In this document: positions 1 to 13,400 of the stretch, piece after piece | Position numbering within the stretch: position 1 is the first letter of the stretch | Layout: each line of letters begins with the position of its first letter | From: Eunapius fragilis | Taxonomy: Eukaryota; Porifera; Demospongiae; Spongillida; Spongillidae | Reading direction: 5' to 3' | NCBI GenBank assembly: GCA_963681505.1 | Contig: OY811972.1 | Location: 2,684,163-2,748,162 of the forward strand | Length of the DNA stretch: 64,000 nucleotides | Translations under genes and position numbers: made by a program | Notes under the pieces: model-generated | The model's database searches: none | Told to the model about the DNA's origin: nothing | The model's input: only the letters and a program-made list of their open reading frames with translations

Positions 1-190
1 TGTTTACTTCAACCTTCTCTTCGGAGTTCTCTTGTTTTGAAGTTTTCATTTCCCTTGCACTCTTCTCTGCAACCCTGTTACTGCTTTTTCGAAGGTCAAC
101 TCCTGTTCCATTAGCAGTCACATTAGAATGCCATCTTTGTTAACCCCGCACACTAATCGGTCCCTTACCATATAATGACTCACCAAACTG
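1..190. other. Window edge, no supported gene
   Basis: A lysine/glutamate-rich open frame runs off the left edge on the minus strand (about 1-110). It has no recognisable domain, start or splice context, so it is not called as a gene. Nothing else is supported before the satellite array. Confidence 0.3.
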
Positions 191-683
191 GTACAGTGTA
201 CAACCAGCCACAGACCTCTGGTCCCAGTGACTAGGGAAGGAGTGCATGTGTAGCCAACACTTGTACAGTGTACAGCCAGCCACAGACCTCTGGTCCCAGT
301 GACTAGGGAAGGAGTGCATGTGTAGCCAACACTTGTACAGTGTACAGCCAGCCACAGACCTCTGGTCCCAGTGACTAGGGAAGGAGTGCATGCGTAGCCA
401 GCACTGGTACAGTGTACAGCCAGCCACAGACCTCTGGTCCCAGTGACTAGGGAAGGAGTGCATGTGTAGCCAACACTGGTACAGTGTACAGCCAGCCACA
501 GACCTCTGGTCCCAGTGACTAGGGAAGGAGCCAACACTGGTACAGTGTACAGCCAGCCATAGACCTCTGGTCCCAGTGACTAGGGAAGGAGTGCATGTGT
601 GCCAACACTGGTACAGTGTACAGCCAGCCACAGACCTCTGGTCCCAGTGACTAGGGAAGGAGTGCATGTGCAGCCAGTGCTGG
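191..683. repeat. 72-bp satellite array, seven copies
   Basis: The phrase CAGACCTCTGGTCCCAGTGA begins near 211, 283, 355, 427, 499, 560 and 631. The period is therefore 72 bp, except for one 61-bp unit that lost about 11 bp and one 71-bp unit. Units are nearly identical. Single units of the same satellite precede the dispersed repeat at 9907-9960 and 48389-48470, so the array is an expanded edge of that repeat family. Long open frames through it on the minus strand arise because the period is a multiple of three. Confidence 0.9.
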
Positions 684-960
684 TAATGTGACTGGAGCAT
701 GTTTATCATTTCTACTATTGCATGGCCTATGGTTGATTGAAGTGTACATTGGGCGCTCCAATTCAAGAACTGCTATATACCCCCATCCCAATAAATATGG
801 CGGTGTTGCTTGTAATAAACAATGTACAACGTCACAATGAACAATCCCAAAGTCAATAGTTCATTTCAGTTTGTACACCGTGTACTTTTGTAACATTTTG
901 GATGAGCCAAATGTCAGATGCCTCTGATGTCGACCGTTCACTGGCCAGCTCTTTGATAGC
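684..960 (+). repeat. Dispersed repeat linked to the 72-bp satellite, copy 1
   Basis: This block starts with TGACTGGAGCATGTTTATC and continues through CCTATGGTTGATTGAAGTG to CTGGCCAGCTCTTTGATAGC. It recurs at 9961-10237 and 48475-48720 in the same orientation, each time directly downstream of at least one 72-bp satellite unit. No terminal inverted repeats or ORF are evident. It may be a non-autonomous mobile element, or part of the intron duplicated with the ankyrin locus. Confidence 0.7.
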
Positions 961-1331
961 TTAGGACCTTTTATATTTTATACTTCCAACAAATTTTACC
1001 CTTTTAAATTCACTTTTCTTGCGGATACGGTGTTAAGATATTGGAGTGCTACAATGAGTTAGAATGATAATGTTACATCATGATTGATAATATTACATCA
1101 TGATTCCAATAATCAATGTCATCATAAACCACTGTACCATGGCTTTGTGACACAACACCACTATACATGACCTAATGACCTCACCTGTCCCACCATCCTA
1201 CCATCAAACATTTCTCCCTCCCTCCTCTGTATTGGCCAGGAATTCGTGTGATTTACAATTCCCAAGGGTTAGGTTGGGTTGAAGTGTCCTGACTATATAC
1301 TAAGATTTAAATGAGTACATCTCCATACCAG
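961..1331. other. Intronic or intergenic sequence before the first visible ankyrin exon
   Basis: No gene is seen. The stretch 1019-1250 is clearly related to 53995-54240 in the second paralogous gene (shared phrases GGAGTGCTACAATGAGTTAG-like and CATCCTACCATCAAACATTTC). It is therefore part of the duplicated locus and not unique DNA. Confidence 0.6.
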
Positions 1332-1433
1332 ATCAATGCAACTCCATTGTATGTGGCAAGTCAGAATGGTCATCATGATGTAGTGCAGACCTTGGTGGGA
1401 GCAGGTGCTGATGTAAATATAGCGAGATCAGAC
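1332..1433 (+). CDS. Ankyrin exon, type A (gene 1, A1)
   Basis: A 102-bp phase-0 exon lies between a CATACCAG acceptor and a GTAAGT donor. It encodes 34 residues with the ankyrin signature TPLYVAS..GHHDVVQTLVGAGADVNI, ending ARSD. This is the TPLH-type turn, two helices and the GADVN loop of a standard ankyrin repeat. It is nearly identical to the other type A exons at 2920, 11237, 12883, 39149 and 44448. Confidence 0.85.
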
Positions 1434-4400
1434 GTAAGTGATATGGTGTTATGTTCTTATGCAAGTACATGTACACATTGACTTCTTATTGCAAGGTACA
1501 TAATAAATGTATTGTATACAGGTTTCATTTCTGTACACATTAACATATCTTATGTGCTTGGATAAGTTTTGAGAGGTGTGGTTGGGGGTGGTATTGGATT
1601 GGAGAGGATTGTGTCAGTATGCAATGTAATTCGTCATCAAGAAGTGGTTCTATGGGCACCCACCTTCCCTACCCATCTGGATCCACCATCATCACATCAT
1701 CAGCTGGTTGAAGAGTGGGGATGGGGGAGGCTCCATTTGTGTGGTGTGTACTTATGTACATTTACATCGAAGTACCAGTAGATAGGAATATCAAAACAAT
1801 AGCTTCCTTGGGGCTGTAGGTACTGTACATCCATGTGCATACATGGGCATGAAAGCACATACAAGGTTATTCATTTTGGAGATAGTACATGTACACACTG
1901 ACTTCTCACCCAACCCCTTCCGATTATGATCACATTTGTATTACAGAATGGTTGGAGTCCATTGATGAAAGCAAGTTGGAAGGGACATGTTGAAGTGGTG
2001 AAATCACTCATAGAAGCAGGAGCTAATATCAATCACACTAACAAGGTTGGCATATTCAGGCTGTTATTGCACTCTATTAGATGCACACCTATCATTGCCA
2101 TAGTGCTACACGTCTTTGTACATGTATGTCATATTGATGATTGAGGGGAGGGTGCATGTGATCAGTGCATGAATGTACATGTACTGTACATCCAAGCACC
2201 ACTAGATACATGTACATGTATGGAGGCACATCTGTGGTTTTTCCCTTTAAGTCATCCCAGAATAGCCCACAGTGTCTCTATGAACCTGTGTATATGTCCA
2301 TACATGGCTGTCCCTTCAGAAAAAAATAAAGGCCCATGTTTTAATGTTAACTGTCTGCGACCTTTTGGAATTAATACCATGAATTGTTAATTATGGTAGT
2401 CATAAACATTTGATGGGCCTTGAGGGGTGTGGGAGAGAGGGGCTGCTATATGGTAATTAATCTGATGCATGTATATGTACACCAATAATCATCTCATTGT
2501 GAAAGTGTGAAGTGGTGTATGACTCTAGAACATGTACCAGAGAAAATAGATACATCTCCACTTTGGCCATGTACCATGAAGTACCACACGTACATGTAAG
2601 CTCTCCTCTGCCTCCATAAAAAGGCTTAGGGATGAGACCAGAGGTCAGCTGCACCCTCTCCACGAAGGTGGTGGACATGCTTCAGTAACCTTTTTCAAAT
2701 ATTCAGGGATACTCCTATATGATTTTGACAAAAGGTATTCTAAAAAGCAATCGATCTGAAGTACATGTAGCACAAATTTGTAGTAATGTACCATACATGT
2801 ACATGAATATCCCATCACCAAATGTGTCTTGTGTATAAACCTTTGGTATGGGCCACCTCCCTCTCCCCATCTCATTGGAAAGAAAGACTGGTGTTTAAAC
2901 GAGTACATCTCCATACCAGATCAATACAACTCCATTGTATGTGGCAAGTCAGAATGGTCATCATGATGTAGTGCAGACCTTGGTGGGAGCAGGTGCTGAT
3001 GTAAATATAGCAGAATCAGCTGTAAGTGATATGGTGTTATGTTCTTATACAAGTACATGTACACATTGACTTCTTATAGCAAGGTGCATGCTTTATTAAT
3101 AAATGTATTGTATACAGGTCACATTTCTGTACACATGCACATATCTTATGTGCTTGGATATGTATCAGTTGAGAGGTGGGGCTGGGGGTGGTATTGGATT
3201 GGAGAGGATTGTGTCAGTATGCAGTGTAATTCGTCATCAAGAAGTGGTTCTATGGGCACCCACTTTCCCTACCCACCTGGATCCACCATCATCATATCAT
3301 CAGCTGGTTGAAGAGTGGGGATGGGGGAGGCTCCATTTGTGTGGTGTGTATTTATGTACATTTACATCCAAGTACCAGTAGATAGGCATATCGAAACAAT
3401 AGCTTCCTTGGGGCTGTAGGTACTGTACATCCAGGTCCCTCAGCTTTGCACCGGGCTGTGTTCTTTTGCATCATTCTCGTATCATCACAACCTTACATGA
3501 GCTCATCATCCACATATTTCTCCCCACCTGCCCATAAGGCCTCAGGGTGATTTACCAGCTTAGCTACTTCTTCCTTCAGTAGACTGACCTTCAGCTTCCA
3601 GTTAACCCTTTTAATCCCAACCACCACATGGTCCCACCAGCTTGTCCCATCACCTTGCTATACAGACAATGTCCTCTGGTAATTCATAGAGTAAGACTGA
3701 GGTGACTTCATTTCTAGTGTAGTTGAATGCATTTACAGAACAAGAAGAGTCATCCCCACCCAGCAAATACCTCTCATGGTTACCTCATTATTCTGATATC
3801 TCACGGGCATGCCAAATGCTTAGAAACCACCATCTGTCCTGCTAGTTACCTCTGATATTTGCTACCTCTGCCCACCTATGGAACAACAGATATGACCACC
3901 CTTGTCATGTGACTAATTATTCAACAGTACTCCGACTTGATTTTGACTAAGAGGCAATCGATCTGAAGTGGCACAAAAAATTCTGTGTAATATACCACAC
4001 ATGTACATGAGTATCCCATCACCAAATAGTCCAATATGTCTTGTATATAAATCTTTGGTACGGGCCACCTACCTCCTCCCTCCCCCAATCCCTCCATTGT
4101 AAAGAAAGACTAGTGTTTAAGCACAGTAGTTTGCAGCTGGACACTAGGTTACAATTAGAACAATACCGTAAATGGTTTTGGAACTATTATCCACACCTCT
4201 TTATCAAAGCTACTTTTTTGAGCGAGCCATATCCATCCTTCATATAGGTCAGGCAAAACATGGCTCTTTGATCTTGACGTTCATCGTAGGTAAGTATATC
4301 CCATATGCACAAGCGCTTTGTTGCGTTTCTTTTAAACGCGCATCCTACTTTTACATAGGGAAGGGGGGTAAGTTCAAGCCTATGAGGCGGACGCCAGGCA

Positions 4401-7400
4401 AATTCCCAAGGAGGTCAGGACGTAGCATCATCGAGATGTAGCATCACAATAGGCAAACACATGGTTTAGGACGTGTCACATTTTTTCTTTCAATACACAA
4501 ATCACGAATGTGTTTTTTTATGAATAATCAGCATAGTTTGTTATACAATCCGGTCACAGTAGTTGAATCAATCCGCCCAACTATAAGGTCCAGCAATGCT
4601 GCAGAGTGTGCAGAAGCTATTTGGTGGCTACAAGAAAAAGAAGCAGGCCATCATATAAGTGTACCGAATTTTCTGAACGTCTGAATAGCGGGACAGAGCT
4701 ACAACATATTACAGCTCCACAAAGGTATATCAATGGAAGACACATGATGAAAGCTTACATGAACATATGTGCATATAAAGTCTACCCAGATATCAGCCCA
4801 AGAAAGGTGACAAGCATACACTGGCACATCCAAAAGGTCTCATTAACAGTTAAAAAAATTATAGGTTGTACCACCACATCACTCACCTAATGTCCACCGC
4901 TGACCAGATATAGATAAGGATCAAATGCTAGCCTTTCCAGAAAGAACACTGGGAACCATCACATCTAACCATAGGTCCTTATGGCTGCTGGAGGTGTATT
5001 GCATATCAGAGCCACACTTTGATGTTCCCATACATATAGGTCAGTGTCTCAATTGTGTATTTACACTGGTAGGATGGATACCTGGGCTCCACATGACCCA
5101 TGGAATCTTCATGAAGATCTTTGAGCTCTTTCCATGGTTCATACAGCACAACCATATTAAAATTCCCAAACCTTTCATGAACTTATTACTAACTTTTATA
5201 CCCTTTTCAAGGCTACAAGTAAATGATGAGGTGTATAAGCTATGTTATGTATACCTCTTTTCAGATCAGAAGTTGTAAATACTGTAAATAATGAACACTG
5301 ACAGATGGTTAAGATACAAAGTTGAGTTGCATGGATGAAATATGAAACAAAATTAATTTTTAAAGAGCCTTTAACTCTTGCAGCTTTGTGCTTATCCGCT
5401 CATTAATTGCCACAATCTCATTATCTTTCTCTTTTCCACCACGTCTCAAAGCATTGGATTTAGAAATGTATTCTAAATTAGATGTTGATTCAGCTTTGTC
5501 AGCAAATTCATCAGCTGATTTAACTAAAGCATCTCTGTTACATTCCATTGCTTTCTTCTTGGTCTTCAGTTCTTCAAGTTCATCACAGGTCATCTTTCGT
5601 TTCTCTCCTTTTTTACTTTCCTCTTTCTTTTTTTGAACCTCATCCAAATATGCAGAATACCTTTGCTTTAACATAGAGACAGATAGTACGAGTTTCTTTG
5701 TAATTTTTACATTCAAAGCACCTCCCGCAGACTTGATATGGTCTGAAATAGTTCGCTGAGCTTTTAGAGTATGCTCCACCATATTCTCCAACATTATCTC
5801 TTTGTTTACTGAGAAACCTCTCTCAACTGAGGCTTGGCCATGAGAGAGAAGTAGAATCTTCCTAGAGAGATACCAGAGGTGTTCATACTCCACTTTCTTT
5901 TAACTCTCCTTTGCCAGACACAGCTTAAAACAGAAGTGGTAGCAGCACTTGGTGATACATCATCATCATTACCAAGAAACTCAGTTATGTTTGGCTGCCC
6001 CTTTGCAGCAGTTAATTGTAATGAAAGAAGCTGCTTGTGCTTATTCCCATCAGCATGACTAATGAGGCCAGCTTTGCCCATTGCTTTTATAGAAAAAGAC
6101 TTCTTACAAATTGTACAGACTTCTTTATGACGGTTTTTTGCATCCCTAGCAACCAATTTTTTAAATTCAGCATTAGCAAGCCATGCGTCATTGAACGAGC
6201 AAATGCCTGGCATCCTGTCAAAAACGAAGCAGAATATCAACACACTAAATTACGTTTGTATTCGTTGCGTTATACTGACGCGCTGTCTGATTACTTCAAA
6301 CGCAGTTTTGTGTTTTGTTTGTACATATACCTAAGAGTCTTGCCATTGCTTTGACAACTCAGTAAAGTACCCGCGTGCGTAACATGTATTTCCGCGTACG
6401 CAATTAATGTAATACGCACTCATAGCGTAGCGCGATCGTAATGCAATACTTGACACCTACTTTGTATTGACGCAAAGGCATACTGTACTTGCAAGTGCAA
6501 CGCACATCTACTCACCTTTGAACTCGTCGCTAAAACAAATTTCCAAATAGCGCCAACAATTCGAAATGCAGCGCACACGGATTCGAAACGCGCTTACGCG
6601 TAATTCGAAGTACGGTATATAAATTTTTAAAAAACTTTTCATATTGTGCCGTATTTCCAAACTTTTCCGGGCCCTTGAAATTATAAAACGCAAATCCATA
6701 ACTTTTCCAGGATTCCAAAACCTGTACGAACCCTGTCTTTCTGTCATAACTGTAACCCGCAGCTGGTCTTTGTACCCATAGCCACAACCAGCTTTTTAGC
6801 TTTCTGTACAGACTTGCTTGTTATGAAGGCATAGTATTATGCAGAAGTCAAAGGTGATCAAACAGGTTGAGGTGAAGGGGAAGCTACAGGATGCAATGAT
6901 ACAATTCCAATATTACTACTATAAAAACATATACTGAAGAATGAAATAGTCAAAACCACCAGAGCCACTGATAAGGGCTTCAACCTTCATGATGCACCCT
7001 TTGTCAGACATTTAAGGCCAAACATCAACAATACTTTGGTGGTGTATTATTAGGGAACCTCATAATGCTCTTCAAGCATAGACCACACCTGATGCATACT
7101 AGCCATCAATATCAACATGTTTACATTAATGGTTACTGTAGCACAAGAGAAGTGCCCTACACACATGGCATCACTAGGTACACATATCACCATTTCAAGT
7201 CTATCAACAAAGCATGGAACATCACTATTCCATGGCCAACCTTAGGGCATCATTCCCAGGCATCTCAATACTAGTACCACTGAAGATGCGTTTCATACCA
7301 CCCCATGGGAAAGGCGTACCCGTGCAGGGTTTGGCCTTCTCGGAGAGCAAGGGGCTGAGTCCAACCACGCCAGGTTTTAATATGTTGCAGAGGACCTACC

Positions 7401-10400
7401 ATGTCTTGTATCATGATGCTCAATGCAGCACAGAATGTTAAAGCGAAGCCACCTCACGAGTAAAACCTTTAATTGAACACCACAAGTGTACGTGTGTGTA
7501 TACGCTATAGGCACACTCAACTTTAGACGACCGCCAAGAAAAAATGTGACAATAGTTCCATATGATACGCTGCAAGTACCTTCTGTCTCCTTTGGTTTTC
7601 CACTTTTAGTTTGGCCATAGAATTTGTCCTTCAGGGAGAATATAAGCGCTTCAAAGTGGAGATGTCAGTCAAAAGTTGGTCGCTTTTCACGAGCATCTTG
7701 GAAGCATCACTGGCCATGTGATTTGGGCAATAAATAGAACAATAGTGGTACAGTCCTTGTATGGCTTGTAAATGGCAACAGGACGTGTCGTGTTAACAAG
7801 TAGTCTCATGTTTCAAAGGTCGGTGGTTGTCAAGGCTCGTTATAGGTCATTACGTGATCATTTCAATATTTCGGGGAACGAGGCTACTGTCCACGATTTG
7901 CAGGCCGCAAACTACTGTGTAAGTGAAGTTAAATAACGTGGTTAACACAGCACGCCACACCTCTTCTAGCGCATGCGCAGTCGCCCGTTGCGCGATGACA
8001 GTTCGATGCTTTGCAGCTGCGGCACAGTCGGACACTTTGCAGCTGCGGTACTGCTTTGTTTGCTTGATGGCTTTTCCTTGTGAGCAACCTGACGCCCCCT
8101 TTTCTGCCGAACAGTTGTCTTGGCTGACTCGGCATCTCCAGGTTCCAGTTCAGCGCGACGACGCGCCGCAAGGCTCGTCCCAAACTACCTGGTGAGTTGT
8201 TTATATAGTGTCTCTCTGTCGCCCAGGACCGTCGCCACCGGTTCAACGCGTGTTTAGGTTGGGTGTTCGCCAGCTTTGCAGTTGCTGCTTAGTCTTCGGG
8301 GCTCATGAAGGGGTCCCGCAGCTGGACGCCGCCTGCGTCATTTCTCGCTGATCACTGGTCGCTCATGGGAGGTTTTATCTCCCGGCCAGCCGCCGCTCGC
8401 GGTCGCGCGCCACTCCTGCATCCTCTCCTGCTCAATCCCGGCTCAGCACTCAGAGTGTCACCAGCGTTACTGTCGCTATATTGTGTTCGTAGGGTCCCGC
8501 AGCTGACCGCCGCTCGCGTCGTTCTCGTTGAACGGTCGCAAAAAAAAACAAGAGAATGGTATTCGGGCCAGCCGCCGCGCCCGCGCTCCTACCGCGTCCA
8601 CGCTGGACGTTCGATCAGGGTGCCGCCGCCGCCCGCGCTCCTACCCTGTGTCCACGCTGGACATTCCATCAGGGTACAGCCGCCGCTCGCGGTCGCGCTC
8701 TTTTGTTTCTTCAAGCCCCGAGCTCAGCGCTTAGGGTGTTCTCAAGCTAGCCGCCGCTTGCGTCACTTCTCGCTGTATGCCTCGTCGATACCATCTAGAC
8801 GCACCCTCAGCCTAGCAACCAAGTGTAGTGCGGCCCTCCTCTGCACTCTGTCCCTGGGGCAATCCTATTTAGTATATACTCCCAGTGCCTGCACGCGCGC
8901 GCTGCATGTCAGTTAGGGGCGGCCGTCGCTTCCCGCGCACGCGTGACGGGGCATGTGTGCAGCCTGGTTATGTTAAGACCCCCTCCACTCCTTTCCCCCT
9001 CTTAGGCCCGTCCTCACTCCCACCTTCCCGTGTTTGACAATGCTGAGGGCGATGTTCAGATTCTGCATGGTCGCCTCCCAGAGCCAGTGCCGCTCGTCGA
9101 CCCTCCGCTGGCACTTCACTGCAATGCGCCACTCGCTTGCCACCCATGGGGGCTGGTCGCCCGCATTCAGGCACTTGAGTTCGTAGAGATGTCCGAGCTG
9201 CTGCAGGAGGCTTGGATTATGGAGGCGCCTTCCACGCTGAGGCTCCCGCGTCGGTCCACTCCGATTACGGACATTGGCATCTGGGCGGAGTGTTTTTGCC
9301 TGATGGCTTCAGTCCTGTCAGCGAGGTTCCTGGCGAGGTCCCTGGATTTGTGGGCCTACCTCAGGCGCGTCCTTAGCTGCGCCTGCAAGTTTGAGGGGCT
9401 TTCCTGGGTGACTTATGATCGATCGGCTGTACCACCAGCAGGCCGCGGCAGCCTGCAGCCTCAGCTGGGCAACTAAGGACGAGTCTCTTTACAATGAGAC
9501 GTTTGCTGGGAGGTCAAAGCCAATGGCGAGGTGTCGGCTCTGCCTGAGTGAGCACCACTCCACCAAAGCATGCCCGGATGCCCCTCGTTTCCCGCTCCTG
9601 CCTGTCGGGCCTAGTGGTCCACCTCCTAGCAGTGAGGTCTGCAGGTGCTACAACCAGGACAGATGCTTCACGGTTTCCTGCCGCTTCAGGCACGTGTGCA
9701 GCTCGTGTGCAGGGCGCACCCGGCCGCCAAGTGTTCACGCCCGGAGAGGAGCCGCCCTTATCCTCGTGGCAGTGGCCCCGCATAGTTGAGGCGCTTCGTG
9801 GGAGCCCCCTGCCTTATATCCACGCATGCAGGACGTTTCTCCCACGCTTTGCATATACCTGTCAGTGTGCATGTATACTCCGTATGCGAGCATCTTAGGG
9901 AGCGTGCCACCTCTGGTCCCAGTGACTAGGGAAGGAGTGCATGTGCAGCCAACACTGGTACCGTGAATGGAGCATGTTTATCATTTCTACTATTGCATGG
10001 CCTATGGTTGATTGAAGTGTACATTGGGCGCTCCAATTCCAGAACTGCTATATACCCCCATCCAAATAAATATGGCGGCGTTGCTTGTAATAAACAATGT
10101 ATGACTTCACAATTAACAATCCCAAAGTCAATAGTTCATTTCAGTTTGTACACCATGTACTTTTGTAACATTTTGGATGTGCAAAATGTTGGATGCCTCT
10201 GATGTCGACCATTCACTGGCCAGCTCTTTGATAGCTTACAGCAGACCTATGGTTCTTTCACTAAAGGCATCAAATGTTGTCTCATGAGTTGTAGTAATAG
10301 AATTGTCCTACCATCAAACATTTCTCCCTCCCTCTCCTGGATTGGGTAGGAATACATATGATTAACAATTCCCAAGGGACCTTGGTTGAGGTGTCCTGAG

Positions 10401-13400
10401 TATATGAGGGCACTACTAAGATTGCTGGTGGACTCTATATCTTGTTTATTTCAACATGTACACGTATGGAGGCACATCTGTGGTTGGTCTGTTTAATTCA
10501 TCCCCAAATAGCCCACAATGTCTCAATGAACCTGTGCATATGTACATACATACCTGTCCTTCAGAAAAAAATAAAGGCCCATGTTTTAATGTTAAACAGT
10601 CTGCGACCTTTTGGAAATAATACCATGAATTGTTAATGATGGTACACGTAAACATTTGATGGGCCTTGAGGGGTGTGGGCTGCTATACGGTAATTAATCT
10701 CATACATGTATATGTACACCCGTAATCATCTCATTGTGAAAGTGTGAAGTGGAATATGACTCTAGAACATGTACCAGAGAAATTAGATACATGTATTATC
10801 TCCACTTTGGCCTTGTACCATGAAGTACCATACGTACATGTAAGCTCCCCTCTGCCTCCATAAAAAGTTGGAGTGGGCCAAGGGTCATGGTCATAATTTC
10901 ATTTTGTAGCTCAATGTTGTGATTACCTAAGCTCTCAGCAGCAATTAATATAAGAAGTTTCTCATCTTTCCACTTGCCCTTCTCTGTACATGTACATGTA
11001 AGTTTTAATGCTCATTAAATATTCAGCAATACTCCGACATGATTTTGACAAAAGGTATACTAAGAAGCAATCGATCTGAAGTAGCACAAATTTGTAGTAA
11101 TATACCATACGTGTACATGAATTTCCCATCACCAAATAGTCCAAAATGTCTTGTGTATAAATCTTTGGTAAGTTTATGTAGCCACCCTTCATTGTAAAGA
11201 AAGACTAGTGTTTAAATGAGTACTTCTCTATACCAGAACAATAGAACACCAGTGTATGTGGCAAGTCGTGAAGGTCATCACGATGTAATGCAGACCTTGG
11301 TGGGAGCAGGTGCTGATGTAAATATAGCAAAATCAGACGTAAGTGATATGGTGTTATGTTCTTATACAAGTACATGTACACATTGACTTCTTAAATTGCA
11401 AGGTACATGCTTTATTAATAATTGTATTGTATACAGGTCACATTTCTGTACACATGCACATATCGTATGTGCTTGGATATGTATTGAGAGATGGGGCTGG
11501 GGGTGGTATTGGATTGGAGAGGATTGTGTCAGTATGCAATATAATTGGTCATCAAGAAGTGGTTCTATGGGCACCCACTTTCCCTACCCACCTGGATCCA
11601 CCATCATCATATCATCAGCTGGTTGAAGAGTGGGGGTGGGGGGAGGCTACATTTGTGTGGTGTGTATTTAAATCATGTACCAGTAGATATGTATGAAGGC
11701 ATTTCAAGACAATAGCTATCACTCTCCCTTGTGTTCTAACCTTTCACTCCTAATACAACTCTATTGTGTATGGCAACTCACAGAACTACTTGCTTTGATT
11801 TGTTCCCTTAATTTGGAACTACATGTACACACTTGTCCCACAGCTTCAGTGCCTGTGGTACCTGAATAACCCATTAATGCTTTATTTAACACAGCTCTTA
11901 TCTTTCTTCAGAAGGGACCAAGTTTCTTGCCAGGGAACCAGCGTTCACTTCATCTGTATACCTAAATAAGTCACTCACTGTATAGCAGTTTCCAAGAACA
12001 TGTGCTTGGAATAATATGCTTGAATTTTTTTCGTACCCTGGTGGGCCCCCATGATATATAATGGGAACAATTGCCCCCCAGCCCTCCTGCTCCACCTCAT
12101 CTGTAACCTCCTCAAGTTACATTAGGGTGCACGTGAACCTTTTTAAAAAATCTATGTCGATTATTTCGAACATCAAAAAAGTCTAATAGATTTTTCAGGT
12201 TTATACAGTAGCAACTCGTAAATTGGTTATTGGAAACATAAAATCGATTTTACCGATTAATGCACTATTAGCACCAGTAGATACATGTACATGTATGGAG
12301 GCACTACTGTGGTTTGTTTATATAAATTCATCCCCAAATAGCCCACGAGGGTCTCTATGAACCTGTGTCTATGCATATACATGTCTGTCCTTTCAGAAAA
12401 ACATAAAGGTCCATGTTTTAATGTTAACTGTCCATGACACTTTGGAAATAATACACACCAATAATCATCTCATTGTGAAAGTGTGAAGTGGTATATGACT
12501 CTAGAACGTGTACCAGAGAAAATAGATACATGTATTATCTCCACTTTGGCCTGTACCATGAAGTACCACACGTACATGTAAGCTCTCCTCTGCCTCCATA
12601 AAAAGGCTTAGGGATGGGACCAGGGGTCAGCTGCACCCTCTCCGCGAAGGTGGTGGAAATGCAAAAGTAACCTAAATACTCAAGGGTACTCGATGATTTT
12701 GATAAATAGTATGCTAAGAAGCAATCGATCTGAAGTGGCACAAATCATTACATCATTCATGTACGTGAATGTCCCATCCAATATGTCTTGTGTATAAATC
12801 TTTGGTACGAGCCACCTCCCCCCTCCCCCCCCCTCCATTATTAAGAAAGACTGGTGTTTAAATGAGCATGTCTCCATACCAGGACAATGTAACTCCATTG
12901 TACGTGGCAAGTCAGAATGGTCATCATGATGTAGTGCAGACCTTGGTGGGAGCAGGTGCTGATGTAAATATAGCAGCATCAGACGTAAGTGATATGGTGT
13001 TATGTTCATATACAAGTACATGTATGCATTGACATCCTATTGCGAGGTATGTGCTTTATTAATAAATGTATTGTATACAGGTCACATTTCTGTACACATG
13101 CACATATCTTATGTGCTTGGATATGTATTGAGAGGTGGGGCTGGGGGTGGTATTGGATTGGAGAGGATTGTGTCAGTATGCAATATAATTGGTCATCAAG
13201 AAGTGGTTCTATGGGCACCCACCTTCCCTACCCACCTGGATCCACCATCATCATATCATCAGCTGGTTGAAGGGTGGGGATGGGGGAGGCTCTATTTGTG
13301 TGGTGTGTACTTATGTACATGATTTACATCCAAGTACCAGTAGATAAGTATGAAGGCATTTCAAGACAATGGCTATCACTTCCCCTTGCATTCTATCCTT

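Larger units (their letters stand above)
7951..9897 (+). mobile_element. GC-rich DIRS/Ngaro-like retroelement fragment
   Basis: Base composition jumps abruptly compared with the AT-rich neighbourhood from about 7950 to 9897. The right half contains a gag-like ORF of the type found upstream of tyrosine-recombinase retroelements. The left half contains GC-rich direct repeats. No reverse transcriptase, RNase H or tyrosine recombinase follows: the element stops at about 9897, where the satellite-linked repeat begins. It is therefore a 3'-truncated copy. The left boundary is approximate. Confidence 0.5.

Noticed and set aside
140..766. Long minus-strand open frames of about 139 and 208 codons across the 72-bp satellite
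   Set aside because: The unit length is a multiple of three, so stop-free frames repeat automatically; there is no domain and no splice context.
1125..1145. Possible relic Transib-like ends at 1131 and 54085 (AAACCACTGTACC followed on the minus strand by GACATTG)
   Set aside because: The heptamer is degenerate (TACAGTG), no target duplication or partner end was found, and both lie in one duplicated block, so they are one weak observation.
1569..1781. Conserved open frame (GLERIVSVC...TFPTHLDPPSS) after type A exons, repeated five times
   Set aside because: Conservation extends equally over the whole intron block, frame and stops vary between copies, and the A exon donor directly precedes it. 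It is a co-duplicated intron.
8305..8916. 203-codon plus-strand frame in GC-rich DNA
   Set aside because: High GC lowers stop frequency, the sequence is made of direct repeats, and several overlapping frames are equally open.
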